Shown here in pieces: positions 32,878-42,111 of a DNA stretch of 43,822 nt. The notes below the pieces were generated by a model that was given only the letters and a program-made list of their open reading frames with translations, did no database searches and was not told the origin of the DNA. Numbering within the stretch: the stretch's first letter is position 1; every line of letters begins with the position of its first letter. This stretch comes from an uncultured Agathobacter sp. (GTDB taxonomy: Bacteria; Bacillota; Clostridia; Lachnospirales; Lachnospiraceae), in contig CAJUND010000029.1 of NCBI GenBank assembly GCA_910587655.1, positions 1-43,822 on the forward strand. The letters are read 5' to 3'. A program made the translations under genes and the position numbers.

Positions 32878-35187
32878 TTATAATTCATTAATCGTCTCCG
32901 TAATCGCCATATTCCGAATCCGTTTTGCCGGGGCATATACCGCTGCGGCAATGGAAAAAACAAAAATGACAAGAACAATGATCATTGGTTCAAACGGAAT
33001 TTCCCACGTTCCGCCGAAATGTGTCACAATCAGCTTAACCGTCACCAGCCGGTGGAGGAAAAGTCCTGCAATATATCCAATCACCAGTCCGCACAAAGCA
33101 TAGGTAACTGCCTCCGCAGTAATCATCCGCGTCATCTGCCGTATGCTCATTCCAACTGCGCGCATACTGCCGTACTGTTTCATCCGTGCAGACACACTCA
33201 TGGAAATGCTGTTTACAATATTAAATACTGATATCAGCGCAATGATTCCTAAAAATCCATAGGCGGCAATCCGGAATACCCAGAAAGAGGAATGCGATTC
33301 ATTGGTTTCTTCCCTCCGGTCCGCAACCTCATGTTCCCCGGCGAGCTTTTTCAGTTTGTCAACCGTATTTTCAGGCGCATGTTCTGTAAGGGAGGCGTTA
33401 AGCAGCATGTATTTTTTGATACCGGTAATGCGTTCAAAGGTTTCCTCCGTGCAGACGACTGCCGGGTTGTCCATGGTTCCCACACCCTCTGAAGTTACGC
33501 ACGCAATTTCCAGCTGTGTATCCCCGATGGTAATCTGATCCCCGGTATTCAGCCGGCTGTCCCTGGAAAAAATTGTAAGCACATCATTCGTATCCCCCGA
33601 TATCTTTGTGCTGTCCCCGCTGACAACAGAGTTTTTTGTCCAGTCAAACAAAACTTCATCATAGGAAATTAAATCCACATGTCCTTTTTTACCATTTATT
33701 TTGGCGGGGATATCATAGGCAAAGGAGCAGCCGCTGATTTTCTCCAGACCACCCAGTTCTGCCATTTTTTCCTTTAATGCTTTGTCAATGGAATTTTCAT
33801 TGTCTGCGGAAACAATGGAAATATCAGGATTATAATCCCGCTCGGACGGAAGCAGTTTTGTAACAAAGTCAAGTCCGGCATAAAATGTCAGAAACAAAGT
33901 TACGGTAAAAGCAAATGACAGGGTCATCAGTATCAGGTTTTTTCTGACTGATACTGCATGGGACATACCGAGGGCGGTTTCCACCTTAAACAGGCGGGTG
34001 TTCGTTGCACGGGATATTTTTTTCTGACCGTCGGCATTGCCTGAAACAGCCGCCGCGGGAGATACCGCCGCTGCATGCTTTGCAGGTGAATGGGCGGCAA
34101 GCAGTACCGTTACCACACCGACAAGAACGCCGCAGAGAATGCCGGTTATGCTGAAACGGAACCGGTAATCAGACCATTCACCGCCTACCACATTCTGCAG
34201 AAGCGCGCTCAGAAGCCATGTACCGGCAATTGCCAGACCGCAGCCGGCGGGGATGGAAATTTTACACCAGTTTAAGGCTTCCAGCCGGACGTAACGCATA
34301 ATCTGTTTTCTGCTGGCGCCGATACAGCGCAGCATACCGAAAAACTGTGTTCTCTGGGCAATATTGCTGTTCATGCAGCTTGAAATCATCAGGACTCCGG
34401 CAACAAGAATCAGGACAAATACTGCCGCAGCAACTGGATACAGCTGATTGATGCTCTGGTTGCCGCTGGCGCCGGAAAGTCCAAGCACCATGGTATTTTC
34501 CTTAATGCTGTCATCGGTCAGACCATACTTCTTTTTTATGCTGTTAATTGCTTTTCTATAATTAATCCCTTCCCCAAACTGAATATATAATACCGGCTGT
34601 TCTTTTTCCGGGTATATGCCTTCAAACGTAACCAGGTTCATATATGCACAGAAGCCGTCCATATCGTTGTTGTATTCGGAATCATCCGCGCAGAAGCCGG
34701 AGATGTTATAGGAAAAATTACCTGCCGGTGTATTTAATGTAATGCTGTCGCCAATGTGGTAACCGAATTTTTCCTCTGCATCCATGCTCAGCATGACTTC
34801 ATTGTCATTCTGTGGGAAACTTCCTTTTTTATCGTAATTTCTGATTTCATTGATATACGACGGCTCCGTTCCGTACAGAATTACCCGCTTTTCCCCTGCC
34901 GTATAGTATTCCTTGTCTTCCCCAAAGGCGCGGTACCATGCGGCGGCGGCAACATCACTTTGCTTTGCAATCAGTTTTCCGTCGGCTTCCGAAACACCGT
35001 TTAAAATGATATGGTAGTTTCCGTGTCTTCTGATTGTTGATTCCTCCTGTCCCTTTGTCATAATCTCTGCAAAGGAAAAGACAATGGTTACAAGGAACAC
35101 CGCCAGAACAATACAGATTAAAGTCAGGCGGTTCTGTTTCCTGCATGTTTTGGCAGAAATGGGAATCAGGCTTAAATAACTTTTCAT
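32878..35187 (-). CDS. ABC transporter permease, two FtsX domains
   Basis: 769 aa from ATG 35187, which overlaps the ATPase stop (ATGA) and has GGGAGG 8 bp upstream; a GTG three codons earlier is less likely. One membrane segment at about 18-40 is followed by a 200-residue outer domain, three segments at about 245-375, a fourth near 410-435, a second outer domain and three more at about 640-760. This is the MacB/FtsX layout twice over, as in SalY or YxdM-like exporters for antimicrobial peptides. It works with the ATPase and is under the two-component system encoded upstream. Confidence 0.92.
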   Translation of the reverse strand: MKSYLSLIPISAKTCRKQNRLTLICIVLAVFLVTIVFSFAEIMTKGQEESTIRRHGNYHIILNGVSEADGKLIAKQSDVAAAAWYRAFGEDKEYYTAGEKRVILYGTEPSYINEIRNYDKKGSFPQNDNEVMLSMDAEEKFGYHIGDSITLNTPAGNFSYNISGFCADDSEYNNDMDGFCAYMNLVTFEGIYPEKEQPVLYIQFGEGINYRKAINSIKKKYGLTDDSIKENTMVLGLSGASGNQSINQLYPVAAAVFVLILVAGVLMISSCMNSNIAQRTQFFGMLRCIGASRKQIMRYVRLEALNWCKISIPAGCGLAIAGTWLLSALLQNVVGGEWSDYRFRFSITGILCGVLVGVVTVLLAAHSPAKHAAAVSPAAAVSGNADGQKKISRATNTRLFKVETALGMSHAVSVRKNLILMTLSFAFTVTLFLTFYAGLDFVTKLLPSERDYNPDISIVSADNENSIDKALKEKMAELGGLEKISGCSFAYDIPAKINGKKGHVDLISYDEVLFDWTKNSVVSGDSTKISGDTNDVLTIFSRDSRLNTGDQITIGDTQLEIACVTSEGVGTMDNPAVVCTEETFERITGIKKYMLLNASLTEHAPENTVDKLKKLAGEHEVADRREETNESHSSFWVFRIAAYGFLGIIALISVFNIVNSISMSVSARMKQYGSMRAVGMSIRQMTRMITAEAVTYALCGLVIGYIAGLFLHRLVTVKLIVTHFGGTWEIPFEPMIIVLVIFVFSIAAAVYAPAKRIRNMAITETINEL

Positions 35188-35867
35188 CCCGAACACCTCC
35201 CCAGATCGGTCAGCACACCGTCTGATACTGACAGAATGCGGTCAGCAGTCTGTGCAATGGAGCGGTTATGGGTAATCATAACGATGGTCTGTTCATATTT
35301 TCTGGAGGTTGCCTTTAACAGGGCAATCACGTCATGGCTGTTTGCAGAATCCAGGTTTCCGGTCGGTTCGTCCGCAAGAATCAGCGAAGGCCTTGTCATC
35401 AGTGCGCGCCCGATTGCCACGCGCTGCTGCTGTCCGCCGGATAACTGGCTGGGCAGATGGTTGCGGCGCTTTTGCAGGTTTAATACCGCAAGAAGTTCCT
35501 CTAAATAGTTCCTGTCCGGTTTCTGGTAGTCAAGCAGTACCGGAAAGATGATATTCTGCTCAACGGTAAGCTCCGGAATCAGGTTAAAGGACTGGAAAAT
35601 AAACCCGATATTTCTCCGTCTGAAAACTGTGAGCTGTTTTTCTTTCATGGAAAATGTGTCGTTGCCGTCAATCAGGACACGCCCTGATGTGGGAGTGTCA
35701 AGCGCGCCAATCATGTTTAGCAGCGTACTTTTTCCGGAGCCGGATTCCCCGACGATTGCCACATATTCGCCCTTTGGGACAGAAAAGGTGACATTCTTTA
35801 AAGCCTGCACGGCAGCCTCGCCGCTGCCATAGGTTTTGCAGATTTGTTTAATCTCCAATAAGTTCAT
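35184..35867 (-). CDS. ABC transporter ATP-binding protein (LolD/MacB type)
   Basis: 227 aa. Walker A GESGSGKST, Q-loop FIFQSFNLIPELTVEQN, signature LSGGQQQR, Walker B LILADEPTGNLDS and MITHN are all in place. The sequence is typical of MacB/LolD-type ATPases that power FtsX-fold permeases. It is the first gene of the transporter pair, starting 84 bp after the kinase gene ends, with a promoter region of its own. Confidence 0.95.
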   Translation of the reverse strand: MNLLEIKQICKTYGSGEAAVQALKNVTFSVPKGEYVAIVGESGSGKSTLLNMIGALDTPTSGRVLIDGNDTFSMKEKQLTVFRRRNIGFIFQSFNLIPELTVEQNIIFPVLLDYQKPDRNYLEELLAVLNLQKRRNHLPSQLSGGQQQRVAIGRALMTRPSLILADEPTGNLDSANSHDVIALLKATSRKYEQTIVMITHNRSIAQTADRILSVSDGVLTDLGRCSG

Positions 35868-35905
35868 AGTGTAAGCACCTCTTTCTCATGTAATTTTGTT
35901 TCTGC

Positions 35906-35965
35906 AGAATAGAGAATAACACCTGAACACTACAGACGGGTTTCAGAAAGACTACAATTTTGTAG
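35906..35965 (-). promoter_or_regulatory. Transporter promoter with TGTAGT repeats
   Basis: On the minus strand TGTAGT occurs at 35956-35951 and again at 35934-35929, exactly 22 bp apart; the extended repeats read TGTAGTCTTTCTG and TGTAGTGTTCAGG. The second copy is located where the -35 should be: 17 bp before TATTCT (35911-35906). The outer copy also sits in CTACAATTTTGTAG (35952-35965), a palindrome. Direct repeats two turns apart that replace a poor -35 are typical for activation by OmpR-family regulators, so the regulator at 36982 is the likely binder. Confidence 0.6.
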
Positions 35966-36980
35966 GAATTAAATTTATGGTAAAAACTGCGCCGCTGCCC
36001 GGCAGGCTGTCCGCCTCGATGGTGCCGTTATGGGCTTCTACAATGGATTTTGCCAGCGGCAGTCCGAGCCCGATGCCCTGTGTGTCTTTTGAATACCTGC
36101 TGCGGTAAAAACGTTTAAAAATATGGTGCAGGTCCTCCGGGTGGATACCGCTTCCACTGTCTTCCACTGTAATCTGCAGACTGGCGGACTGCCGCCATGA
36201 AATCTTTACGGTATCCCCGTGTTTCGTATGGTCGAGTGCATTTTTTACGATATTGCGGACGGCTTCCATCATCCAGTTTCTGTCACATAATAACGGAAGT
36301 GAACCGCTGCCGGACAGGATAATTTCTTTTCCCTCCTGACTGGCACGGAAGGAAAACTGTTCTTTGATTTCTTCCATCATTTTTAAAATATTTTCTTCCT
36401 TTTTTTCTATTATAATGGAACCGGCGTCAAATTTTGTAATCTTTAAAAGAGTCTGTACCAGTGTTTCTATCCGGTCAAGCTCCTGCTCGGACAGATCTGT
36501 AAATTCCTGGATGGCAGACAGATTACTTGTTTTAGCTTCCGTCTGCATAATACCGTTATAAATATTTAAGGCGGCAAGCGGGGTTTTTAGCTGGTGGGAA
36601 ATATCGGAAATGATATTCCGGAGAAATTTTTTCTGCTGTTCTTCGTTTTCTGCTTTTGCGTTTAAAATAGCGGCAAGGGAATTGACTTCGTGAAACAGCC
36701 GGTACAGTTCCCCTTCTTCGTTGCAGTCAATGCGGGCACTGCGGTCGCCGGAAAGAAATTCCTGAATCTGTGACACGGCATGTTCCAGAATCCGGTTCTG
36801 TTCTTTAAAATACTGGTAACAGAATCCGGCTGCCGCCAGTCCGGCGCAAAAGCAGCAGATTATGCCGCCGTATGTGATTCTAAAACATGCGGCAAGGACG
36901 GAACAAAGACCGGCTGTAAAAAAGCATAAAAGAATCCGGATGAAAAGTAATTTTATTTTTTCATTTACGAAAATGTTCAT
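35952..36980 (-). CDS. Intramembrane-sensing histidine kinase
   Basis: 342 aa. Two membrane helices (about 10-31 and 37-56) have hardly any outer loop between them, as in BceS-like kinases that read the state of a transporter rather than a ligand. H129 in ISDISHQLKTPLAAL is the phosphorylated His; NIVKNALDH, DSGSGI and GIGLGLPLAK are the N, G1 and G2 boxes. It starts one base after the response regulator gene ends and is thus cotranscribed with it. Confidence 0.93.
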   Translation of the reverse strand: MNIFVNEKIKLLFIRILLCFFTAGLCSVLAACFRITYGGIICCFCAGLAAAGFCYQYFKEQNRILEHAVSQIQEFLSGDRSARIDCNEEGELYRLFHEVNSLAAILNAKAENEEQQKKFLRNIISDISHQLKTPLAALNIYNGIMQTEAKTSNLSAIQEFTDLSEQELDRIETLVQTLLKITKFDAGSIIIEKKEENILKMMEEIKEQFSFRASQEGKEIILSGSGSLPLLCDRNWMMEAVRNIVKNALDHTKHGDTVKISWRQSASLQITVEDSGSGIHPEDLHHIFKRFYRSRYSKDTQGIGLGLPLAKSIVEAHNGTIEADSLPGSGAVFTINLIPTKL

Positions 36981-36981
36981 T

Positions 36982-37671
36982 TTATCCCCTTCCTTTGTTC
37001 CACTTATATCCCATCCCCCGGACAGTCACAATATTTTCCGGTTCTTTCGGATTATCCTCGATTTTCAAACGCAGCCTGCGGATATATACGGTAAGTGTCT
37101 TGTTATCCACAAAGTTTTCGTTACAGTCCCAGAGTTTTGCCAGTATCTGTTCGGAAGAGAGTACAATATCCGGATTTTCCATAAACAGTGTAAGCAGCCG
37201 GTATTCGCCCGGCGTCAGCTCCAGCAGTTTTTCATTTTTATAGCACTGTCCTTTTAACAGATATACGGTAATTCCGTTTGAGGAAAGTGTGGAATCCGCC
37301 TGGCTGAAATTGGCGCTTCTGCGCAGAAGGGCATTAATTCTTGATAAAAAGACAGCCAGCTTAAAGGGCTTTGTAATGTAATCATCCGCTCCGATATCAA
37401 GCCCCATAATAATGTCTGTTTCTTCATCTGCGGCAGTTAAAAACATGACCGGAACGGTTGAGGTTTTGCGGATTTTTCTGCAGATATCAAAGCCGGAGCC
37501 GTCAGGCAGAGACACGTCCAGAATGACCAGGTCATATTTATCGTTTTCCCACAGTTTGTCTGCATCCAGGCTGGTGCGGGCAATGTCAATTTCGTAGCCC
37601 TGTTTTTTTATGGCGAAGGTGAGACCGTTAATCAGGCTTAAGTCGTCTTCCACGAAGAAAATGCGTTTCAT
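36982..37671 (-). CDS. OmpR-family response regulator
   Basis: 229 aa. A receiver domain (about 1-118) has the acidic cluster E8-D9-D10, phospho-acceptor D52 in LVILDVSLPDGSGFD, and the Lys of YITKPF. A winged-helix domain (about 130-229) has LTPGEYRLL, TLTVYIRRLR and IVTVRGMGYKW. First gene of a unit with the kinase; the ABC genes follow in the same direction and are the probable targets. Confidence 0.95.
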   Translation of the reverse strand: MKRIFFVEDDLSLINGLTFAIKKQGYEIDIARTSLDADKLWENDKYDLVILDVSLPDGSGFDICRKIRKTSTVPVMFLTAADEETDIIMGLDIGADDYITKPFKLAVFLSRINALLRRSANFSQADSTLSSNGITVYLLKGQCYKNEKLLELTPGEYRLLTLFMENPDIVLSSEQILAKLWDCNENFVDNKTLTVYIRRLRLKIEDNPKEPENIVTVRGMGYKWNKGRG

Positions 37672-37864
37672 GTTCTGTCCTTTCTTTGATTTTTATATAA
37701 TTAACAGAAATATCTGATTTCCCCAAACTGTCTGTACCATTTGTTAATTATGATACTGCTGTTGGCTTCGAGATATCTCATAATATTATTCAGAGTTTTC
37801 TGGGGAATGTGGGAATTATTATTGCAAAGAAGCGTACCAGAAATATATAATGTAAGAGCCGATT
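37672..37864. other. Gap between regulator and small gene
   Basis: 193 bp with no gene. It should hold the promoter of the regulator-kinase unit (minus strand), for which only A+T-rich TATATAA-like DNA near 37690-37700 can be seen, and the end of the small gene at 37865. A hydrophobic open frame on the plus strand (37741-37938) has no ribosome site and is not counted. Confidence 0.35.
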
Positions 37865-38137
37865 CTAAAAATTTGAGGCATTTAAAATACCTCCTTCTTT
37901 GGAAAACTGTATCAGCAGATGAGCGTTGTTACGGATGAATTCTTTAAAATAATCCATTTCTGTATCTGAGTATCCGTTAATATTTTCCCATGTGTAATCT
38001 GGAAGATAACAGGTAGCGTTGTGAAATCCGTCTTTTAAATCAGGTGTTTCGATATAAACTTTTACTCTGCCGTCAGACAGCATTTCTGAATGTGTGATTT
38101 CAGTATCATCACTTAATGTTACATATGGATACATCAT
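37865..38137 (-). CDS. Unknown 90-aa protein
   Basis: 90 aa on the minus strand, with GGGGGAA about 8 bp before ATG ATG. The sequence (MMYPYVTLSDDTEITHSEML, then VKVYIETPD and a helix EMDYFKEFIRNNAHLLIQFS) looks like a compact alpha/beta protein. It seems to be one of the small conserved hypothetical proteins of Lachnospiraceae. No function can be given. It could be monocistronic. Confidence 0.7.
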   Translation of the reverse strand: MMYPYVTLSDDTEITHSEMLSDGRVKVYIETPDLKDGFHNATCYLPDYTWENINGYSDTEMDYFKEFIRNNAHLLIQFSKEGGILNASNF

Positions 38138-38235
38138 AAAATCATTCCCCCAAAAATTATAGTTTAAAAATATTCAATACCATTATACCACTTGCTGCGG
38201 CATACGAAAAGTATTTATTTTCCCGGCGTCCCGTA

Positions 38236-38264
38236 TTGTCTGCCGCCTGACGGTATGCTATGAT
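38236..38264 (+). promoter_or_regulatory. Promoter of the CPBP protease gene
   Basis: TTGTCT (38236-38241), 17 bp, TATGAT (38259-38264), about 43 bp before the start codon at 38307. Confidence 0.6.
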
Positions 38265-38306
38265 GGAATATGAAAAAATCAGAAAGGCGGTTAAAAGGAA
38301 ATTAAA

Positions 38307-39254
38307 ATGAATGAAGAAATGATTGAAAACAGTGAACCAAAAATAAAAAGGAAGCTGGGTGACAACATACTGGTTCTGTATGTGGAAACTTTTGCAATGA
38401 TTTTGGGAGGACAGATTCTTGGAATGATTCTTATAGGGCTGGTACTGGGGTTGATGTCTGCATTTATTCCGTATGTTGATGAAATTCCGGCATGTATGAC
38501 GGCAGCAGACTATGCTGCATTTACAGGAATCTGGATCGTGGGTCTGGTCTTTACCGGGGCGGTGAAAAAGAACAGGGGAATTTTAAAGGCACAGTGGACA
38601 GCGCCGAAGGGCAACAGGCTGTCATTTCTTTTTCTGGGATTTTTTATTGGTTTTGTATTAAATGGAATCTGTGTTCTTGCTGCGTGGCTGAACAAGGATA
38701 TTTCCCTGGTATTTGACGGGTTTCATCCGCTGTCTTTTGTGATGGTTCTGGTCTGCGTTTTTATTCAGTCTGCAGCAGAAGAATTTATGTGCAGGGGTTT
38801 TTTATACCAGAGACTGAGAAAAGGTTATAAAAATCCATGGGTTGCCATTATAGGAAGCTCTCTGTTTTTTGCAGTTGCACATCTTTTTAATGAAGGGGTA
38901 ACGGTTTTTTCATTAATCAACATTACGCTGGTGGGTATCCTGTTTGCCATGATGGTGTATTACATGGACAGTATCTGGTGTGCCTATGCAGTACATACTG
39001 CGTGGAATATCACGCAGAATATCGTATTCGGTCTGCCAAACAGCGGTATAGAGGCACTGTATTCCGTATGGAAACTGGATGCGGGGTCTGCAAGAAACAG
39101 CTTGGCATATAATGTGGGGTTTGGAATTGAGGGGACGGTTGTTTGCGATATTGTTTTACTGCTTGCCTGCATTGCGATGTTTGCATGGGGGAGAAAGTTT
39201 GGGAAAAAGCCGTATGATGTGTGGGCGGATGCGGGAAGCGGTGATGAAGGTTAG
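38307..39254 (+). CDS. CPBP-family intramembrane protease
   Basis: 315 aa with about eight membrane segments. E158-E159-x3-R163 in AAEEFMCRGFLYQRL, H192 in FFAVAHLFNEG, and H230/N234 in YAVHTAWNITQN are the three CPBP (CAAX protease/Rce1-like, Abi) motifs. These enzymes cleave within membranes; in Firmicutes many are linked to bacteriocin maturation or self-immunity. AGGAAATTAAA precedes the ATG. No bacteriocin gene was identified nearby, though the peptide-transporter operon lies within 1 kb. Confidence 0.92.
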   Translation: MNEEMIENSEPKIKRKLGDNILVLYVETFAMILGGQILGMILIGLVLGLMSAFIPYVDEIPACMTAADYAAFTGIWIVGLVFTGAVKKNRGILKAQWTAPKGNRLSFLFLGFFIGFVLNGICVLAAWLNKDISLVFDGFHPLSFVMVLVCVFIQSAAEEFMCRGFLYQRLRKGYKNPWVAIIGSSLFFAVAHLFNEGVTVFSLINITLVGILFAMMVYYMDSIWCAYAVHTAWNITQNIVFGLPNSGIEALYSVWKLDAGSARNSLAYNVGFGIEGTVVCDIVLLLACIAMFAWGRKFGKKPYDVWADAGSGDEG

Positions 39255-39311
39255 TGTTTTATGGATATGAGATGGTTAAAGCGGTATAGGGGATATGAAT
39301 AATTTTAGAAG

Positions 39312-39347
39312 GAACTTTATCTGGTAAAATGGATAAGGTTCTTTTTT
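39312..39347 (+). terminator. Terminator after the protease gene
   Basis: GAACTTTATC (39312-39321) pairs with GATAAGGTTC (39332-39341), one G-T pair, followed by six T. Confidence 0.8.
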
Positions 39348-39484
39348 ATTTGGGGAATTTTTAGTTTGCAGCAGTTTTTTGGCGGTATGGTGACATTGTT
39401 AATGTAAAGTCTGATATGGAATTTTCTGGAAAATTAAGAAATGTTATTTAGTTCACATCAAATAAATGCATTGTACGTCAATGC

Positions 39485-39513
39485 TTGCAATTGTAAAATA
39501 AATGGATTATAAT
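39485..39513 (+). promoter_or_regulatory. Promoter of the duplicated hydrolase modules
   Basis: TTGCAA (39485-39490), 17 bp, TATAAT (39508-39513). It is the best promoter in this part of the window and lies 38 bp ahead of the first module's start. No equally good one precedes the second module, so both modules could be read from here. Confidence 0.75.
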
Positions 39514-39550
39514 TAAATATTGATGTAAAGTTGGAAGGAAAGGAGAATGA

Positions 39551-40324
39551 ATGGGGAAAAAGAAAAAAGATAAGTTGCGGATGGTGTTACTAAGTCTGGC
39601 GGCTGTGATTTTTGCATCGGCGGGATTTGTGGCTGGGCCGTGGCATGTGCTGGTGAAGAAACACAAAGAGGCACAAGTAAAGGAGGCCATAAGAGAGAGA
39701 CTGCAGGAAACGCGGAATAAGGAATATGTGCAGGCGCAGATGATGGATTTTCTGGAAGAACGGTATCATGAGAAGTTTGTGATGAAAGGCTATATAGACT
39801 GTTTGGGAAACTGGTATGGGAATTATGTTGAGATGAAGGCGTGTCCGGAAGGAAAGGATGATGGGGAACATTTGTTTATAGTAGAAGGAAAACCAGATGA
39901 TGCTGGAAATCTGGAATATAAGGATTCCTATCTGTATATTCTGATTGAGAAGGATTATCTAAAATATTTTGAACAGGTTATAAATGAATATTTTGATAAC
40001 TGTCATTGTGAGGTGGATTTTTACCCGGAGTACAATACAGTAAGTCCTAAAATACCGGGAAATGCAACTGTAGAGGAATTACTGGGGTTTAAGGCTGGAA
40101 GGGATTACTATAAACCTCTTTTATGCATTTATTCAGAACAGAAGCTTAAGCCGGAAGTACAGGGTGCTTTTTTCAGGGAGCTGCAAAATAAGAAATTTCA
40201 GGGAAGAGTTGATATGTGTGTTACTGACAGGAATGGGGAGATACTGGAGGTTAACAGATATGACATAGGCAGAGATGAGGTTCAAAAGGATTTAAAAAGT
40301 GAGGATAAAGAGTTATGGGATTAA
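39551..40324 (+). CDS. Membrane-anchored protein, module 1 (partner/immunity candidate)
   Basis: 257 aa. KKKKDK, then one hydrophobic helix (about 11-29) and a long soluble part facing outward. AQMMDFLEERYHEKFVMKGY near residue 60 is shared almost word for word with the protein at 41287, and so are VEELL and the ends of both (…ELWD / …KEWD). It overlaps the hydrolase gene by 10 bases (ATGGGATTAA), exactly as in the second copy. Overall the two paralogues are only moderately alike, which fits an immunity-type protein that has diverged. Function is not known. Confidence 0.75.
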   Translation: MGKKKKDKLRMVLLSLAAVIFASAGFVAGPWHVLVKKHKEAQVKEAIRERLQETRNKEYVQAQMMDFLEERYHEKFVMKGYIDCLGNWYGNYVEMKACPEGKDDGEHLFIVEGKPDDAGNLEYKDSYLYILIEKDYLKYFEQVINEYFDNCHCEVDFYPEYNTVSPKIPGNATVEELLGFKAGRDYYKPLLCIYSEQKLKPEVQGAFFRELQNKKFQGRVDMCVTDRNGEILEVNRYDIGRDEVQKDLKSEDKELWD

Positions 40325-41227
40325 GCAATTATCAGTTAGTGTTATTAGATAATTTGATTTATTTGAAGACAGTGCCGTCTTTTATTAAGGATAGGAAGAA
40401 AAATGAAAATAGTTATACAGTTAAGAGTCTGATTGAGGATTTAAAATCCGGAGATTTTAAGGCAAGTGGCATCAGCGATAACTGTTGTGAAATGTCCTTG
40501 AATGAGTGGATGGGGATATTGAATGCAATTGAAAAAGACATTGTTCTCCGCAATCTGGAAATCCATGATGTACAGGATAATAATAGCGATGAGAATAAAA
40601 GTGACAATGGCTTTCGTGCAATGACACTGGTGGGGACAGATGAAAATATAATTATTTTCCGCGGAACAACATGTGGCCAGGAGTGGATTGACAACGGGCA
40701 GGGCGGTTATTCGGAAATTACCGAAAATCAGAAAGATGCGCTGGAATACGTAAACAATACAGATCTGGTAAATAACAATCCATTTGTGGTAAGCGGGCAT
40801 TCAAAAGGAGGAAATCTGGCACAGTATGTCACGCTGTTTGCCACGGAAACCCTGATAGACCGCTGTTTGAATTTTGACGGGCAGGGATTTTCCGAGGAAC
40901 TGTGCAGTACATCCAAATACCAGAAAGCACTGGAACTGAACGGGGACAAGCTTTACACGATTGCATCAGCAAATGATCCCGTAAATGTGTTATTAAATGC
41001 GGCTGTTCCGGATGTATATAACTGCCAACCCTGGGGAGGGAATTGGAAAACCATATCTTTTTCATAAAAACAACAATATTTTATCCTATGATGAAAAGGG
41101 CATTGTTCAGGGGTTTAATGAGCCTGCCGCTATAAGTCCGCTGACATATCTGCTGAATGATTTTGTGCAGTATGTCATAAAGAACATTGCAATAGAGGAA
41201 AGACGGATTGATACCCATGGCTATTGA
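40315..41227 (+). pseudogene. Mbeg1-like (DUF2974) hydrolase, module 1, frameshifted
   Basis: The first 230 codons match the Mbeg1-like alpha/beta hydrolase of module 2: IIIFRGTTCGQEWIDNGQGG and SGHSKGGNLAQYVTLFA with nucleophile S163. Compared with the second copy, 11 bases are missing after 41011, and the frame changes; the original frame stops at 41067 after a nonsense tail, while the homologous sequence (MYITANPGEGIGKPYLFHK) continues in the next frame up to the stop at 41227. The rest of the protein, including the RTX part, is gone. The lipase-like core could still be made, with a wrong end of about 19 residues. Confidence 0.85.
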
Positions 41228-41286
41228 CTATAAAATATATTGGTTATATTCGATGCTGCTGTGAAAACAGGCAGGAAGGAGAAAGA

Positions 41287-42111
41287 ATGGAAAAAAAGAA
41301 AAAGGATAGGTTGGTGATAGCCATACTGATTCTGGCTGTTGTAATTCTTGTACTGGCAGGATTTGCAGTTAAACTGAATTACATGCTGGGGGGAGGATAC
41401 CGGGAAGACAGAATGAAATCCCATGAAGAAATGATGAATTGGTTTGAGCAAAAAATTAAGGAGAGTGAAAAACATGGACAAGCACAGATGATGGATTATT
41501 TGGAAGAACGGTATCATGAGAAGTTCGTAATGAAAAGTTATGAGCATCGCGGAAATGGCATAAAGTATAGCGAAATGGAAGTATGGCCGGAAGGAAAAGA
41601 GGATGATAGGCACCTGTTCTCCGTATTTAGATTTCGGGGTAAAGACGGGAACATAGATTTTAATGATACATATGTATATGTAAAGCTTAGAAAAGAATTT
41701 TTAAATTATTACAGTCCTGTAACAGATAAATATTTTGACGAGTATTACAGTGATATGACTGGTCCTCTGATAGCTAATGAACGCAACAAAGAACAGAAGA
41801 AATTAAAGCCGGATATAACGGTAGAGGAGCTGCTCACAGAAGACTATTCAACACAAACTTTAGTCATCTATTTAAAGCCGGATCAGAAACCTGACATAGA
41901 TCATATGGTAGCTTTTTGCAGGGAAATGCGGTCAAAAAAGTTTCTTGGTGATGTGAGTATACTTATTACTCGTGATGAAAAGACTTTTCAGGCAGTTTCC
42001 AGTGAAACTTATAAGTTTCAGTATGAAGATGCGTCAGATCGCTTTTCTTTTCACATAAGGGATGATCATATATCAATGTATAAAGATGGAGGTACAAAGG
42101 AATGGGATTAA
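41287..42111 (+). CDS. Membrane-anchored protein, module 2 (partner/immunity candidate)
   Basis: 274 aa from ATG 41287, 6 bp after AGGAG; a longer frame to 41224 has no ribosome site. KKKKDR, one membrane helix (about 8-28), then an extracytoplasmic domain with QAQMMDYLEERYHEKFVMKS (about 60-80) nearly identical to module 1. Its end overlaps the RTX hydrolase gene by 10 bases, so it is made first and in step with it. Being anchored and encoded before the putative effector suits an immunity or chaperone role, but no such family is recognised. Confidence 0.78.
   Translation: MEKKKKDRLVIAILILAVVILVLAGFAVKLNYMLGGGYREDRMKSHEEMMNWFEQKIKESEKHGQAQMMDYLEERYHEKFVMKSYEHRGNGIKYSEMEVWPEGKEDDRHLFSVFRFRGKDGNIDFNDTYVYVKLRKEFLNYYSPVTDKYFDEYYSDMTGPLIANERNKEQKKLKPDITVEELLTEDYSTQTLVIYLKPDQKPDIDHMVAFCREMRSKKFLGDVSILITRDEKTFQAVSSETYKFQYEDASDRFSFHIRDDHISMYKDGGTKEWD

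Noticed and set aside
37741..37938. Hydrophobic 65-aa frame on the plus strand.
   Set aside because: No ribosome site, overlaps the 37865 gene in antisense, and A+T-rich DNA easily gives such hydrophobic frames.
40315..41227. Programmed ribosomal frameshift in the first hydrolase.
   Set aside because: No slippery heptamer is present, and comparison with the second copy shows an 11-base deletion at this place.
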